Assembly (NCBI RefSeq): GCF_019443325.1 | Contig: NZ_CP080383.1 | Location: forward strand, 2,914,001 to 2,978,000 | From: Cryobacterium sp. PAMC25264 | Lineage (GTDB): Bacteria; Actinomycetota; Actinomycetes; Actinomycetales; Microbacteriaceae | Reading direction: 5' to 3' | Length of the DNA stretch: 64,000 nucleotides | In this document: positions 45,101 through 53,382 of the stretch, piece after piece | Layout: each line of letters begins with the position of its first letter | How positions within the stretch are numbered: the stretch's first letter is position 1 | Position numbers and translations under genes: made by a program | Notes under the pieces: model-generated | Seen by the model: the letters and a program-made list of their open reading frames with translations, nothing else | Told to the model about the DNA's origin: nothing | The model's database searches: none

Positions 45101-47981
45101 CGACGTGCGTTCCGGTGTTACCAGGTCCCTTGTAGAACTTGACTCCGGCGATGGCACCGGTCGCGCGGGCCGTGAACTGCACACCGAGGGTGACCGGGCT
45201 GTCGTTCACCTGCGCGATGACGGGTGTCACGGCCGGGCCGAACAGCGAGCACGGGCATGCCGCATCGCTGGCTGCCGTCGTGAATGCCCACGTCGTCCCG
45301 GAAACCACGGGGGATCCGTTCGTTCCGGTAGCCGCCAGGGTCACGCGGTACGAGGTATTCGGCGCAAGCGCAGTGGCCGGTGTGAACAGCGCGGTCCGGG
45401 AGCTCGGGTCATAGCTCGTCGCACCGGCGACGGGCGAACCGGCCGCCGTTTGCACGGAGAAGGCGACCGAGGCTGATGTCACGTCGTTGGACAGACGAGC
45501 GCTGACCGTCGTGCTCGTGGGGACGGACGTCGCGTCAGGAGTCGGCCACTGGCCGGTCGCAGCGAGCGGCGTGGTGTTGACGGTATCGAAGACGACATCG
45601 ACGAAGTAGTTGGAGCCCTGATAGGTCTCGGCGGGGAACGCCCCCGGCGCGCCGAATACGCCCGGGTCTGGTACGCCGAAACCGCTCGGTACCGCGATCG
45701 GCGAGCTCTTCCGTGTCGAATACGGCCAGTAATACGATGCAACCGAGTAGTGACCCTGCGGGGCGGTGTAGGACACGACGTAGTTCTGGCCGGCTGTCAC
45801 GGCCACGGGGGTATCGAAGTTCGCCGACTGCCATCCTATGGAGGTCTCGGCGGAGAACGTCACTGACGCGAGCTTCGCACCGGCACTGTTCCAGAGCGAG
45901 CCGGTGTGGGTGCCCGTGTTCGCCGCGCTCTTGAAGAAGCGCACGCCCGAGACAAAACCGTTCGTCTCGGGCCGGAACCGCATGCCGGCTTCGACGGCTG
46001 ACGTGTCGGCGGAGTCCTGGATGGCCGGCACCACTTGACCGAAGACCCCAGTCGGGCCGGTTACGACGAGGTTGACGGAGGTGGGGGTAGAGGGGTAGTT
46101 GGCGCTGTCATCGATCGCTCGGACACGAATACCGGCGGAGCCGAGGCCGGTCTGGTGATACGTGTACGACCATGACGTAGTCCCTGTCGCGGGGCGCCAC
46201 GTTGCGCCGCCGTCGACCGAGACCTCAACCCCGGCCACGACACCGCCGACGTCGGAGGCGGTGCCCGTGACTGTCACGGCAGTACCCGCGGCGATTGTCG
46301 AGTTCGTGACCGGCGCAGTGACCGTGGCGACCGGCGCGGTACTGTCGGTGCTTTTCTGCGCCGTGGCGAGTCCCGACATGAGGGTAGAAGGCTGCGAGCC
46401 CATGTCTGCGAGGAGATTCACCTGCGCCTGCTGCATGGCGGCGTTGGCAGGGGCGCCTTGACCATCGTGGGTCTCATCGAGACCCCAGGCCCACTGGACG
46501 CTTCCCGCAGAAAAGACCAGCACGCCACTTGGCGCCCTGTACAGGGTCGTATTGTGCCTGGTGGTGCCAGGGACGACAGTGTTTCCGTAGTCCGTGAGGT
46601 ACTCAGGGGTCGGGCCCACCGTCGTCGACAGGTGGATGAGGCCCGCCGGCCGGTACCCATTGTCGACGTCCTCATCGGACTCGTAGCCGACGGTGTGCGG
46701 TGCCAGCTGCGTTGAGGTGCCAGCCGCCATGGTGCTCAGTCCCGAGTTCTTCCAGGTTCTGAGTTTTCCCTCCTGTGCAGAGACTGTCACGGCAAGATCA
46801 TCGTGGTTGGCCTGGAACATGGTTCCAGTCAGGGCATTTTCGGGCAGGCCGCCGCCTGCCTGTTGTGACGCGAACCGGGGATCTCGCCAGGTACCTGTCC
46901 ACTGGCTTGACGGGTCGATCTTCGCGTTGCTCCAGGTTTCCTTATAGGAGACCAGAGTGCGGTAATTCGTGGACGTTCCGCTCGCCGCCGATGCCTCATA
47001 TCGGGTACGCCAGTACCCCGTGTTGCCGGTGAGGAACTGCAGGTTGACCCCGGCGTCACGCGCTGCGAAGAGATTCGCCCGTTGGGCGCCGGACCAGTAC
47101 TCGTCGTGGCCTACAGAGAGGAGCACACGGTGGTTGGCCAGGAGAGAGCCGAACCTATCCGTGTCGATGCCGCTGAAGTAGCTGACGTCATAGCCGTTTC
47201 GTTCCATGAAACGCACTTGGGCGAATTCGCTGCTGAAGTAGAAGTCGCGTTTGGTGGTGCCCGCCCTCGTGACGAACGGGCGGTTGTAACTGATCTTGTA
47301 GGCCCGCCCGTTCGCGGCGCCCTCGTAGAAGTCCGAGCCGCCGTACGAGTTGTAGGCCTGCCAGGTGGGGTCGGAGGTTTGGAACAGCACGTCGGAGCCT
47401 GAGCTCTGGTCACGCACGATGAAAATGATGTGACTCTCGCCGCCTGTATCCGGGCGGCGCAACAGCGCAACATAGACACCGGAGACCGCATCGTCCGGCA
47501 CCAACCAGCTGGCAGAGACGCCCCAGTTACCACAGTCGTACAGTTCGGTACTCAGATCGGACAGGCACTGGGGCTGGGTCTGCGGCCGAGCCGCGGACGG
47601 GGTGACGGACGCCACCTTGCGGGCGCCCAGGCCCTGGTACCACCCGGTGCGGTAGAGATCGATGGTGTAGTTGGAGGCGTCGGTGTCGATCTTGAATTCG
47701 ATCGTGGCTCCGTTTTCCACGGAGATATCGGTGCTGAAGCCCTGGATGGTGGGGTCGCCCGCACCGTTGATGTCCCACGTGTTGGGATTGGTGCCAGGTT
47801 TGGCGTTCTCACAAGCCACGGGGTTGGCCGCTGCCCGGCATCCGCTTGCCGCGTTCGCCACCGTGGGCGATGCGGTGAGGCTCGTGATGACCAGGGCCGC
47901 GGCAAGCGCGAGCGCAAGCGCGAACCGGCTGTGGCGCCAAGCGGAGGGACCCTGGTGCGCGGTGATCGGTGCTGACGCCAT
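42183..47981 (-). CDS. Giant secreted protein: N,N-dimethylformamidase-beta-like domain plus five DUF4082 modules
   Basis: ATG 47981 (AGGAT upstream) opens a 1932-residue exported protein. After the signal peptide (ALALALAAALVITSLTASP) comes a large domain resembling the N,N-dimethylformamidase beta-subunit/GATase-like group: ENGATIEFKIDTDASNY, DLYRTGWYQGLGARKVA, DPTWQAYNSYGG, LLSVGHDEYWSGAQR, GNTGYWRTR. Then follow an Ig-like segment and five DUF4082 modules, each with a GVRFYKG..NTGTHTGSLW-type core and a GWQ motif, separated by Ig-like (Big_5-type) domains. A TPTPTETSTPTP linker of about 80 residues lies before the last Ig/DUF4082 unit. Such proteins recur in actinobacterial polysaccharide loci. 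Carbohydrate binding by DUF4082 is inference. No anchor or sorting signal is visible at the C-terminus. Confidence 0.85.
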   Translation of the reverse strand: MASAPITAHQGPSAWRHSRFALALALAAALVITSLTASPTVANAASGCRAAANPVACENAKPGTNPNTWDINGAGDPTIQGFSTDISVENGATIEFKIDTDASNYTIDLYRTGWYQGLGARKVASVTPSAARPQTQPQCLSDLSTELYDCGNWGVSASWLVPDDAVSGVYVALLRRPDTGGESHIIFIVRDQSSGSDVLFQTSDPTWQAYNSYGGSDFYEGAANGRAYKISYNRPFVTRAGTTKRDFYFSSEFAQVRFMERNGYDVSYFSGIDTDRFGSLLANHRVLLSVGHDEYWSGAQRANLFAARDAGVNLQFLTGNTGYWRTRYEASAASGTSTNYRTLVSYKETWSNAKIDPSSQWTGTWRDPRFASQQAGGGLPENALTGTMFQANHDDLAVTVSAQEGKLRTWKNSGLSTMAAGTSTQLAPHTVGYESDEDVDNGYRPAGLIHLSTTVGPTPEYLTDYGNTVVPGTTRHNTTLYRAPSGVLVFSAGSVQWAWGLDETHDGQGAPANAAMQQAQVNLLADMGSQPSTLMSGLATAQKSTDSTAPVATVTAPVTNSTIAAGTAVTVTGTASDVGGVVAGVEVSVDGGATWRPATGTTSWSYTYHQTGLGSAGIRVRAIDDSANYPSTPTSVNLVVTGPTGVFGQVVPAIQDSADTSAVEAGMRFRPETNGFVSGVRFFKSAANTGTHTGSLWNSAGAKLASVTFSAETSIGWQSANFDTPVAVTAGQNYVVSYTAPQGHYSVASYYWPYSTRKSSPIAVPSGFGVPDPGVFGAPGAFPAETYQGSNYFVDVVFDTVNTTPLAATGQWPTPDATSVPTSTTVSARLSNDVTSASVAFSVQTAAGSPVAGATSYDPSSRTALFTPATALAPNTSYRVTLAATGTNGSPVVSGTTWAFTTAASDAACPCSLFGPAVTPVIAQVNDSPVTLGVQFTARATGAIAGVKFYKGPGNTGTHVGTLWSSTGQALASATFLAESASGWQTVYFAQPVPVQAGVSYTASYQSTTGKYSATVGAFNAGFTNGPLSVAATAGRYTYGTGSPTSTSTTNYFLDVVFVTNGALPPQPASVSLVSPAANQTAVPPSSLVTAVLSADVPTGTVPQLGLTTAAGAVAGTSAYAPSTRTVTFTPAATLAWSTVYTATVSISGIVPAGGTWSFTTAANTPVGGTFTLLGTETPAVAATADSAAVELGMSFAVSQAGQVTAIRFYKGTGNTGTHVGSLWSAAGVKLATVTFTGETATGWQTAALSTPYTLTPGERYVVSYLAPNGRYSNTPDYFSLLRSQGPLTADTAANGLYRYGATGGFPTGTWKASNYFVDVEFRTTTTTTPPTPAPVTVTSTTPAATATGVSPSGTISAVLSAGTLAQTPALALSGPAGDVAGTSTFDAVSRTVTFTPAAVLGWGTQYSASVGVAGTVPTGGAWSFTTATAPAPAPSGEFTLLGSTTPTIDSVNDGTTGIELGTAFTVSQPGSVTGIRFYKGSGNSGTHTGSLWSAAGAKLATVTFTGESANGWQTATLTTPVALTPGQRYVVSYHAPVGHYSASANYFATQRTSGPITSETATNGIYAYGAGGAMPTSSYKATSYLVDVVFSTGSTPPPAARMMPAPTPDSTPTPTETSTPTPTETSTPTPKPTETPTPNPTETPTPKPTETSTPTPTPTETPAPAETSTPTPSPETRVTPKAENAPVSADISSRAPAEDADGVSPTLLVAATVSGVDTASIALTGPTGDVAGESLYDPKTGVVDFTPTVPLEWTTSYTATVTAQRETITAWQFVTADVPAIEDSASFLPEVPGHTVNDRGLQVGTRFTPSAAGAVSGVRFYVGADTSPTRTGYLWGPDGKLLATVPFVGEATAGWQTGVLTKAIDLTVGAEYRVTVSSSGGTFARVPNGSALPLVNGFLSSPPSAGVYGYGYPDQTTNDSFLIDMIFGRTP

Positions 47982-48247
47982 CGGTAATCCTGCCGCTCAT
48001 GTCGGGTCATGGGGAGGAGGGCGCACGACTCCAGGGAAAGAGGCCACGCGGCTCGCAACTCGGTAGTGAGAACCTATGAGGATTGTTCAGATCAAACCAG
48101 TCCCCCATGCACCCCCCAATCGAGTGCCACTGCGCCGGCTGAGGCACGGGTGCCGCCTGGAGTGACCCCCGAAAGGGCCACAGCGCGCAGGGAGGAATGT
48201 GGATATTGTCGGCAAGCTGAAACAGATCCAAGAAGGGGGCGCCGCCG
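47982..48247. other. Divergent intergenic region with a possible short leader frame
   Basis: The 266 bases separate the giant secreted protein from a GT2 gene. GGGAGG at 48190-48195 precedes GTG 48199, whose 20-codon frame (VDIVGKLKQIQEGGAAVDRS) ends just inside the GT2 gene. It could be a leader, or the true GT2 start if the GGGGG run at 48235-48239 has one G too many. I found no convincing riboswitch or terminator. Confidence 0.4.
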
Positions 48248-49195
48248 TTGACCGATCGTGAGATTGACGAAGCGCCCCGCCGCGGGCATCAGGCGGTGGT
48301 AGACGTTGCTGCCGTGGTCGTCACCTACAACAGCACCCGGCACGTCGCCGCACTCCTCGACAGCCTGCCGGCCGCATTCGGCGGACTGACCTATTCGGTG
48401 GTGGTCGTCGACAACGGTTCAACCGACGGCACTCGAGACATTCTGGATCGACGAGCCGACTGCGAGGTCGTTCGGGCCTCGAACGATGGCTACGCGGCCG
48501 GAATCAATCGGGCGGTGCTCGCCTCACCCGACGCCTCGACGGTCCTCATCCTCAATCCCGATGCCACCCTCGACCCCGACGCCGTGCCACGGCTGCTCGA
48601 GGTGCTTCGGCGGCGACCCGGCGCCGGAATCGTCGCGCCGCGTGTGCGTGAGGAGGATGGCAGGCTGTCTCCCACCCTGCGACGTGGACCGACCCTCGGC
48701 CGGGTCGGCGGGCTGAGTTTCACGAGACTGGCGGTGTTCGCCGAGCGCATCGAACTCCCTGGCGCATACGAGACCGAGCATGAGGTCGACTGGGCCGTTG
48801 GCGCGATTCTCCTTGTCGACCGGAGGTGTTTCGATGAGTTGGGGGGTCTTGACGAATCCTTCTTCCTCTACTCCGAGGAAACCGATTTCAGTCTCAGGGC
48901 GCGTGACGCGGGATGGACCACGGTCTTCACCCCGCGGGCCGGCGCGATGCATATCGGCGGTGGCTCCGGCGAAAGCGCGGCGACGCACACTATGCAGATG
49001 CTCAACCGGGTTCGCTTGTATCGCCGGCGCACCGGTGACCTGCGCGCGTGGATCTATTTCGGTTTGACCGTCGTGGTGGAAACCAGGCGGGCGGTGTTGG
49101 GCCAACGAACGTCCTGGACGACGGTGCGCGCGCTGCTGCGGCCGGCGCTGAGGCCGCCTCAGTTGAGGGCGAGCTCAGCGTTCCTCCCCTCCTAA
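48248..49195 (+). CDS. Glycosyltransferase family 2 (WbbL/rhamnosyltransferase-like)
   Basis: This 315-residue protein begins with TTG 48248, with AAGGGGG upstream. The GT-A core has DVAAVVVTYNSTRHVAALLDSL, SVVVVDNGSTDGTRDIL, SNDGYAAGINRAV and VLILNPDATLDPDAV (LNPD in place of a strict DxD). Also present: VDWAVGAILLVDRRCFDELGG and DESFFLYSEETDFSLRARDAG, the block typical of WbbL-type rhamnosyltransferases. The start is uncertain: an upstream GTG (48199) with a better ribosome site would join in frame if one G were removed from the run at 48235-48239. It is convergent with the deacetylase gene, whose stop lies six bases away. Confidence 0.82.
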   Translation: MTDREIDEAPRRGHQAVVDVAAVVVTYNSTRHVAALLDSLPAAFGGLTYSVVVVDNGSTDGTRDILDRRADCEVVRASNDGYAAGINRAVLASPDASTVLILNPDATLDPDAVPRLLEVLRRRPGAGIVAPRVREEDGRLSPTLRRGPTLGRVGGLSFTRLAVFAERIELPGAYETEHEVDWAVGAILLVDRRCFDELGGLDESFFLYSEETDFSLRARDAGWTTVFTPRAGAMHIGGGSGESAATHTMQMLNRVRLYRRRTGDLRAWIYFGLTVVVETRRAVLGQRTSWTTVRALLRPALRPPQLRASSAFLPS

Positions 49196-49200
49196 CCAGC

Positions 49201-49854
49201 TCAGCGGATCCGTTTGACCGCGCTCGCCAGCAGGTTGCGCGCGTCCCGCACACCGGGACGATGTGTGACGACCGCACGGATCGATTCGGCCGTGTCGCGA
49301 GCCGTGACGCTGTAACGGGACTGAAGCCATACCGAGGAGCGCGCGGGGAGCCGATCGCTCGTGTAGACCGCGCGGTAGTCAGTCTTCCTCAGCTCGGCGA
49401 GCAAGCGACGATCGTACCGACCGAGTGGAAGGGCGGCCTCGTCGATGTCTCCACCGCTGGCCTCCGCGAGGGCGATGCGTGCATCGACGAGCTCCCGGCG
49501 AGCCTCCCGCGGGCCCAGCCCGCGCCACGGAATGTGCGTCCAACCATGACTTCCGATCTTCATGCCGACGCTGCGCATCTCCCGGAGGTCGGCCGACGAG
49601 AGACTGGCGGGATCGTCCAGACGGCCGGCGAGAGCGAAGAACGAGGCAGTCAACCCGCGTTCCTGCAGCGCCGGGAGCGCGACCGCGCTGTCAGACCGAT
49701 TGCCATCGTCGAAGCTGAGTCTCACCTGGGATTCACCTCCCACCTCATCAAGGATGCGGAGGAAATTGGCTTCTGTCACCCAGTACAGGGACTCGCCGGT
49801 CTCCCGCTCGTGATCGATGGTTCCGATGCCGTGGAAGCACAGGTTGATGTTCAT
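49201..49854 (-). CDS. Polysaccharide deacetylase (NodB homology domain)
   Basis: From ATG 49854 (MNINLCFHGIGTIDHERETG) this is 217 residues; an ATG at 49908 would add 18 unconserved residues. NodB motif 1 is VRLSFDDGNRSD (catalytic base and metal Asp), motif 2 is IGSHGWTHIPW (metal His pair), and the later region has LPLGRYDRRLLAELRKTDY in place of the Arg-containing motif 3. No signal peptide is seen, so it would act in the cytoplasm or on lipid-linked precursor, removing N- or O-acetyl groups. It could therefore provide free amino groups on the repeat unit, which would be relevant to the acyl-carrier cassette encoded next to it. Confidence 0.8.
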   Translation of the reverse strand: MNINLCFHGIGTIDHERETGESLYWVTEANFLRILDEVGGESQVRLSFDDGNRSDSAVALPALQERGLTASFFALAGRLDDPASLSSADLREMRSVGMKIGSHGWTHIPWRGLGPREARRELVDARIALAEASGGDIDEAALPLGRYDRRLLAELRKTDYRAVYTSDRLPARSSVWLQSRYSVTARDTAESIRAVVTHRPGVRDARNLLASAVKRIR

Positions 49855-49962
49855 GCCCAGCCCGGGTCCCTTCCGTGCTGACGGCTCGCGTTGTGAGTCC
49901 GTCAACATCAGCTATCGTGCACAGTACCCCGTGTGGAGCGTATTGTGCCGTACGATCGGCTC

Positions 49963-50829
49963 ATGGATCGGGAGAGAGCGGCCGTTCGCCCCATCACGGA
50001 CGGGGATGCCCTCGCCGTTGCCGAGTTCCTCCACCGTCACCTGAACCCACGGGTCAGCACGGCGGCGTGGGGGGCCCTCCTTGCGCCACCGTGGGGCGTC
50101 ACGGCGCCCAACCACGGCTATCACCTCCTCGCCGGCGGCAGCGTTGTCGGAGCCTATGCTGCGGTGTACTCCGAGCGTGAGGTTGATGGGGAGCAGCGCA
50201 GGTTCTGCAACCTCGCTGCGTTCTGCGTACTGGATGAGCATCGAGCCGACGGCCTTAGGCTCATCCGGGCGATCCTCGCGCAGCCCGGCTATGAGTTCAC
50301 CGACTTCTCGCCGAGCGGAAACGTGGTGGCACTCAACGAGAGGCTCGGCTTCGCCGCCTTGGACACCGCAACCCGGTTGACACCGAATCTGCCCAGCCTG
50401 CCCCGCCGCGGCCTCACGATCTCGGACGACCGTCGACGTGTGGCTGACGTCCTGACCGATCAGGATGCTCGGGTCTACCGGGACCACCGTGACGCGCCCG
50501 CCGCCCGTCACATCGTCGTGACCTCTCGCGGTGAGTACGCCTATCTCGTTGTCCGCAAGGACAGCCGCAAGCGACTCCCGATCTTCGCGTCACCGCTGTA
50601 CGTCGGAGGGAGCCGAGAACTGCTCCGATCGGCGTGGCCACAGGTCGGCTCACACCTGCTGCTGAGGCACGGGGCACTCGCGACCCTCGGCGAGCGCCGC
50701 GTACTCGGCTTCGTCCCTGCCCTCGGCATGGACCTGGGCACCCCCCGGGCCAAGATGTTCCGCAGCCAGACGCTGGCGGCCACCACCATCGACTATCTCT
50801 ACAGTGAGCTGACCCTGCTGGACTGGTAG
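49963..50829 (+). CDS. GNAT-fold acyltransferase-like protein
   Basis: I choose ATG 49963 (MDRERAAVRPITDGDAL, 288 residues) as a likely leaderless start: TACGAT at 49951-49956 is well placed as a -10 hexamer giving a first base at about 49963. A GTG at 49933 is the alternative. The N-terminal half is GNAT-like: VRPITDGDALAVAEFLHRHL, GYHLLAGGSVVGAYAAVYSE, FCNLAAFCVLDEHRADGLRLI and ALNERLGFAALDT. The C-terminal half (TSRGEYAYLVVRKDSRKRLP, SHLLLRHGALATLGERRVLG) looks like a second, degenerate GNAT unit. Such two-unit proteins occur in polysaccharide clusters. It is the best local candidate to move an acyl group from the carrier protein (51854-52111) to a sugar amine, but that is inference. Confidence 0.65.
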   Translation: MDRERAAVRPITDGDALAVAEFLHRHLNPRVSTAAWGALLAPPWGVTAPNHGYHLLAGGSVVGAYAAVYSEREVDGEQRRFCNLAAFCVLDEHRADGLRLIRAILAQPGYEFTDFSPSGNVVALNERLGFAALDTATRLTPNLPSLPRRGLTISDDRRRVADVLTDQDARVYRDHRDAPAARHIVVTSRGEYAYLVVRKDSRKRLPIFASPLYVGGSRELLRSAWPQVGSHLLLRHGALATLGERRVLGFVPALGMDLGTPRAKMFRSQTLAATTIDYLYSELTLLDW

Positions 50830-50837
50830 TCGACGCG

Positions 50838-51830
50838 TCAGTTGGCCGGCGCCACAGGGGTGCCATCCTCCCATCGGTTGTTGCTCCACACATTGCCCGG
50901 TGCGTCGGAATCGAACGAGGTGATCGGCCCGAAATCGCCGCACTTGCTCGTTGTGCCACGCTGCCAGATATTGTTCGTGAACCGGATATCCCGGGTTCCG
51001 ACCGAGTGCGGCTTTCCCGTCGTGGAACCTCCGTAGGTACAGTAGCCGCCGGACCCGGCGATGAACACATTGCCGTCAATGACATTGTTCTGGATGACCG
51101 CAAAATCCCCGTAACCGGTGAGTGCTCCGGAGCAGCCACCGTCCGGGGGGACGTCGGGAGCATCGCAGGCGATGGTGTTGCCGCGAATGACGGCATTCGA
51201 GCCCATCCGGATCCCGGACTCGTGGTAATACCCCGTCGCATCTGTGAACTGCCCGTGCACATAGGATCCCTCAACCGTGCACTCCCGATAACACATGACC
51301 GACCGTTTGCCGCCGGTCACGTGCACCCGGGTCGCCGTGAAGCTGACGTCGCCGATTCCGGTCACGGGGTTGTCACCCGAGTTGACCTCGCTGTCGCTGA
51401 TGCTGAAGGAACCCGCACCGTCGTCGGCGCTGTAAACGAACCCGTTGATCTGCGATCGCGTGATCACGACCCCCGGCGCATCGATCTGCAGCGGCCAGCA
51501 GTCCACCTGTTTCTGGTCGATGACCGTGTTCGGCGTTGTGATCCGGCACTGGCCCGTGTAGTCCGAGAGGGTGGTCCCCTGCGGTAGTCCCGTCGTCTCG
51601 GCCGAGGGAAAGTCCTCCGGGATCGTGCCGGGCGCCCGCGACGGCTCCGTCGAGCTGGAGCTTCGGGAGTCCGGTCCCGTGGGACCTGGCGAGCCCATCG
51701 AAACCGCGACCCACAGAGCTGCCGTTACCGACAACACGAGCAGAAGTAGGATCACCGCGATCAGGCGCCTTCGCCGGAATGCGGGCGTGCCCGACGGACC
51801 AGCGGCCGGAGCATCGGGGGCGTGGGGCAT
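50838..51830 (-). CDS. Membrane-anchored parallel beta-helix protein (second paralogue)
   Basis: ATG 51830 opens 330 residues: a short cytoplasmic N-terminus, one anchor helix (LIAVILLLLVLSVTAALWVAV), a Ser/Pro-rich stalk and a beta-helix domain (CRITTPNTVIDQKQVDCWPL, GVVITRSQINGFVYSADD, FSISDSEVNSGDNPVTGIG, SGIRMGSNAVIRGNTIACD, DFAVIQNNVIDGNVFIAG). The end, GGYCTYGG, then SKCGDFGPITSFDSDAPG, NVWSNN and GTPVAP, matches the protein at 35795-37012. It is the last gene of the nine-gene leftward operon, so it is made together with the sugar and acyl-carrier enzymes. A role in trimming, binding or acyl modification of the polymer outside the membrane is inference. Confidence 0.75.
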   Translation of the reverse strand: MPHAPDAPAAGPSGTPAFRRRRLIAVILLLLVLSVTAALWVAVSMGSPGPTGPDSRSSSSTEPSRAPGTIPEDFPSAETTGLPQGTTLSDYTGQCRITTPNTVIDQKQVDCWPLQIDAPGVVITRSQINGFVYSADDGAGSFSISDSEVNSGDNPVTGIGDVSFTATRVHVTGGKRSVMCYRECTVEGSYVHGQFTDATGYYHESGIRMGSNAVIRGNTIACDAPDVPPDGGCSGALTGYGDFAVIQNNVIDGNVFIAGSGGYCTYGGSTTGKPHSVGTRDIRFTNNIWQRGTTSKCGDFGPITSFDSDAPGNVWSNNRWEDGTPVAPAN

Positions 51831-51853
51831 CGGGGTTCCGTTCGTGTTCGGCC

Positions 51854-52111
51854 TCAGGCCGTGGCCAACTTCGCGTCGACGAACCCGGTGAGGGTGCCGA
51901 CCGTGTCGAAGATGTCGGCGCCGAACTCATCGTCGTCGACGGTGATGTTGAAGCGCTCTTCGAGGGATGCCACGAGGCTTACGACCCCGAACGAATCGAG
52001 TTCAGGCATCGACCCGAACAGTGCGGTCTCCTCCCGCAGGTCTTCCGGGCGCTGCTGCAGTTCGAGTGCCTCGATCAGCACGGTGCGGACGGCGTTCAGG
52101 GTGTCGGTCAT
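51854..52111 (-). CDS. Acyl carrier protein
   Basis: This 85-residue protein starts with ATG 52111 (AAGGAAT upstream). It is a typical carrier-protein four-helix sequence: TLNAVRTVLIEALEL, then ELDSFGVVSLVASLEERFNITVDDDEF, with Ser in the DSFGVV motif as the 4'-phosphopantetheine site. It is acidic, as expected. It is not part of a fatty acid operon; its partners are the PLP decarboxylase (44 bases upstream) and the AMP-forming ligase. This points to a dedicated carrier for one activated acid or amino acid, as for the stand-alone carriers of exosortase-A-associated clusters or VinL-type aminoacyl carriers. Confidence 0.88.
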   Translation of the reverse strand: MTDTLNAVRTVLIEALELQQRPEDLREETALFGSMPELDSFGVVSLVASLEERFNITVDDDEFGADIFDTVGTLTGFVDAKLATA

Positions 52112-52155
52112 CGGTATTCCTTCGTGGGGATCGGGTGTGGGCTACTCAGATGGGA

Positions 52156-53382
52156 TCAAACGAGGACCTCCGCGGGAGCCGCGTGTCCGAGGAAGGCGGT
52201 CGGGCTGGCGGTGAGACCGTACGCTCCCGCCTGGAAGATCACGATGAGGTCGTCGATGTCGGCTTCGGGCAGCTCCACGTCCTTCGCGAGCAGGTCGAGC
52301 GGGGTGCACAGACAGCCCACGACCGTGACCGTCTCTGCAGAGGAGCTCCCGACCCGGTTTCCGACAGCGACCGGATAGTTGCGGCGGATGGCCTGGCCGA
52401 AGTTGCCCGACGCGGCGAGCTGGTGATGCATGCCGCCGTCGACCACGAGGAAGGTCGTGCCGCGCGACACTTTTCGGTCCAGCACCCGGGTGACGTAGAC
52501 CCCGCACTCCCCCACGAGGTACCGTCCGAGTTCGATGACCGGACGCGCCTCGGGCATCCGCTGCCGGATCGGCCCGTCCACAAGCTCGTGGAGGTTCTCG
52601 GCGACGGCGCCGAGGTCGAGCGGCTGGTCTTTCTCGACATAGGGGATACCGAACCCGCCGCCCAGATTGAGGTAACGCACCGGGGTGGGCAGGTGCTCCG
52701 CAAGACCGCTGACGAGGTCGACGGTTTGTCGTTGCGCCTCGGCGATGATTTCTGCGTTCAGGTTCTGCGAGCCGGCGAAGACGTGAAAGCCGAGCACATT
52801 CGCTCCGGCCGTTGCATAGTCGCGCAGCACGGCGGGCACGTGTTCGGCGTCGATCCCGAATTGCTGCGGACCACCGCCCATCCGCATACCCGACCCCTTG
52901 ACCGCGAAGTCGGGGTTCACCCGTACGGCGACGTTCGGCTCGATCCCGAGTTGATCGCCCGCCGCGAGTACCCGGCGGAATTCGGTGCCGGACTCGACCT
53001 CGATGAGGATGCCGGCCGCGACGGCCTGGCGGATCTCGGCCGGGGTCTTACCCGGACCGGCGAAGCTGACCTGGCCGGCGAGGATGGTGGTGTCCAGCGC
53101 GGTTCTCATCTCCAGCCCTGACGCGACGTCGATCCGGTCCAGCCGTCCGGACAGGTGATGCACAACGGCGGGCATCGGGTTGGCCTTCATCGCGAAGCTG
53201 AGTTCGACCTGCGCGGGCAGCGCCGAGCGCAGCTCGTCCACACGCCGGTCGAGCAGCGCCCGGTCATAGGCGAAGAACGGTGTTGACCCGACCCGGGCGG
53301 CAAGTCTGGACAGCGGCATCCCACCGACCCGAAGTTCGCCGCCTAACGTGCCGAAACCGGCGATGTGCTCGTGTGGTTTCAT
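52156..53382 (-). CDS. PLP-dependent decarboxylase (fold type III, diaminopimelate/ornithine decarboxylase superfamily)
   Basis: This 408-residue enzyme starts with ATG 53382, overlapping the ligase stop. PFFAYDRALLDRRVDEL and LSFAMKANPMPAVVHHL place the Schiff-base Lys (MKAN). Others: GIEPNVAVRVNPDFAVKGSG, VLGFHVFAGSQNL, YLNLGGGFGIPY (PLP phosphate loop), IELGRYLVGECGVYVTRV, and the second-subunit Cys region VVGCLCTPLDLLA. This matches the decarboxylases linked to exosortase-A loci and also VinO-like enzymes that decarboxylate an aminoacyl group on a carrier protein. The neighbouring ligase and carrier suggest its substrate is carrier-bound. It is unlikely to be lysA itself because no lysine pathway genes are nearby. 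Confidence 0.85.
   Translation of the reverse strand: MKPHEHIAGFGTLGGELRVGGMPLSRLAARVGSTPFFAYDRALLDRRVDELRSALPAQVELSFAMKANPMPAVVHHLSGRLDRIDVASGLEMRTALDTTILAGQVSFAGPGKTPAEIRQAVAAGILIEVESGTEFRRVLAAGDQLGIEPNVAVRVNPDFAVKGSGMRMGGGPQQFGIDAEHVPAVLRDYATAGANVLGFHVFAGSQNLNAEIIAEAQRQTVDLVSGLAEHLPTPVRYLNLGGGFGIPYVEKDQPLDLGAVAENLHELVDGPIRQRMPEARPVIELGRYLVGECGVYVTRVLDRKVSRGTTFLVVDGGMHHQLAASGNFGQAIRRNYPVAVGNRVGSSSAETVTVVGCLCTPLDLLAKDVELPEADIDDLIVIFQAGAYGLTASPTAFLGHAAPAEVLV

Noticed and set aside
48003..48247. c-di-GMP riboswitch ahead of the glycosyltransferase or secreted protein
   Set aside because: No GCAAACC or GACGCAAAGCC-like core is present on either strand; the same was checked upstream of 35795.
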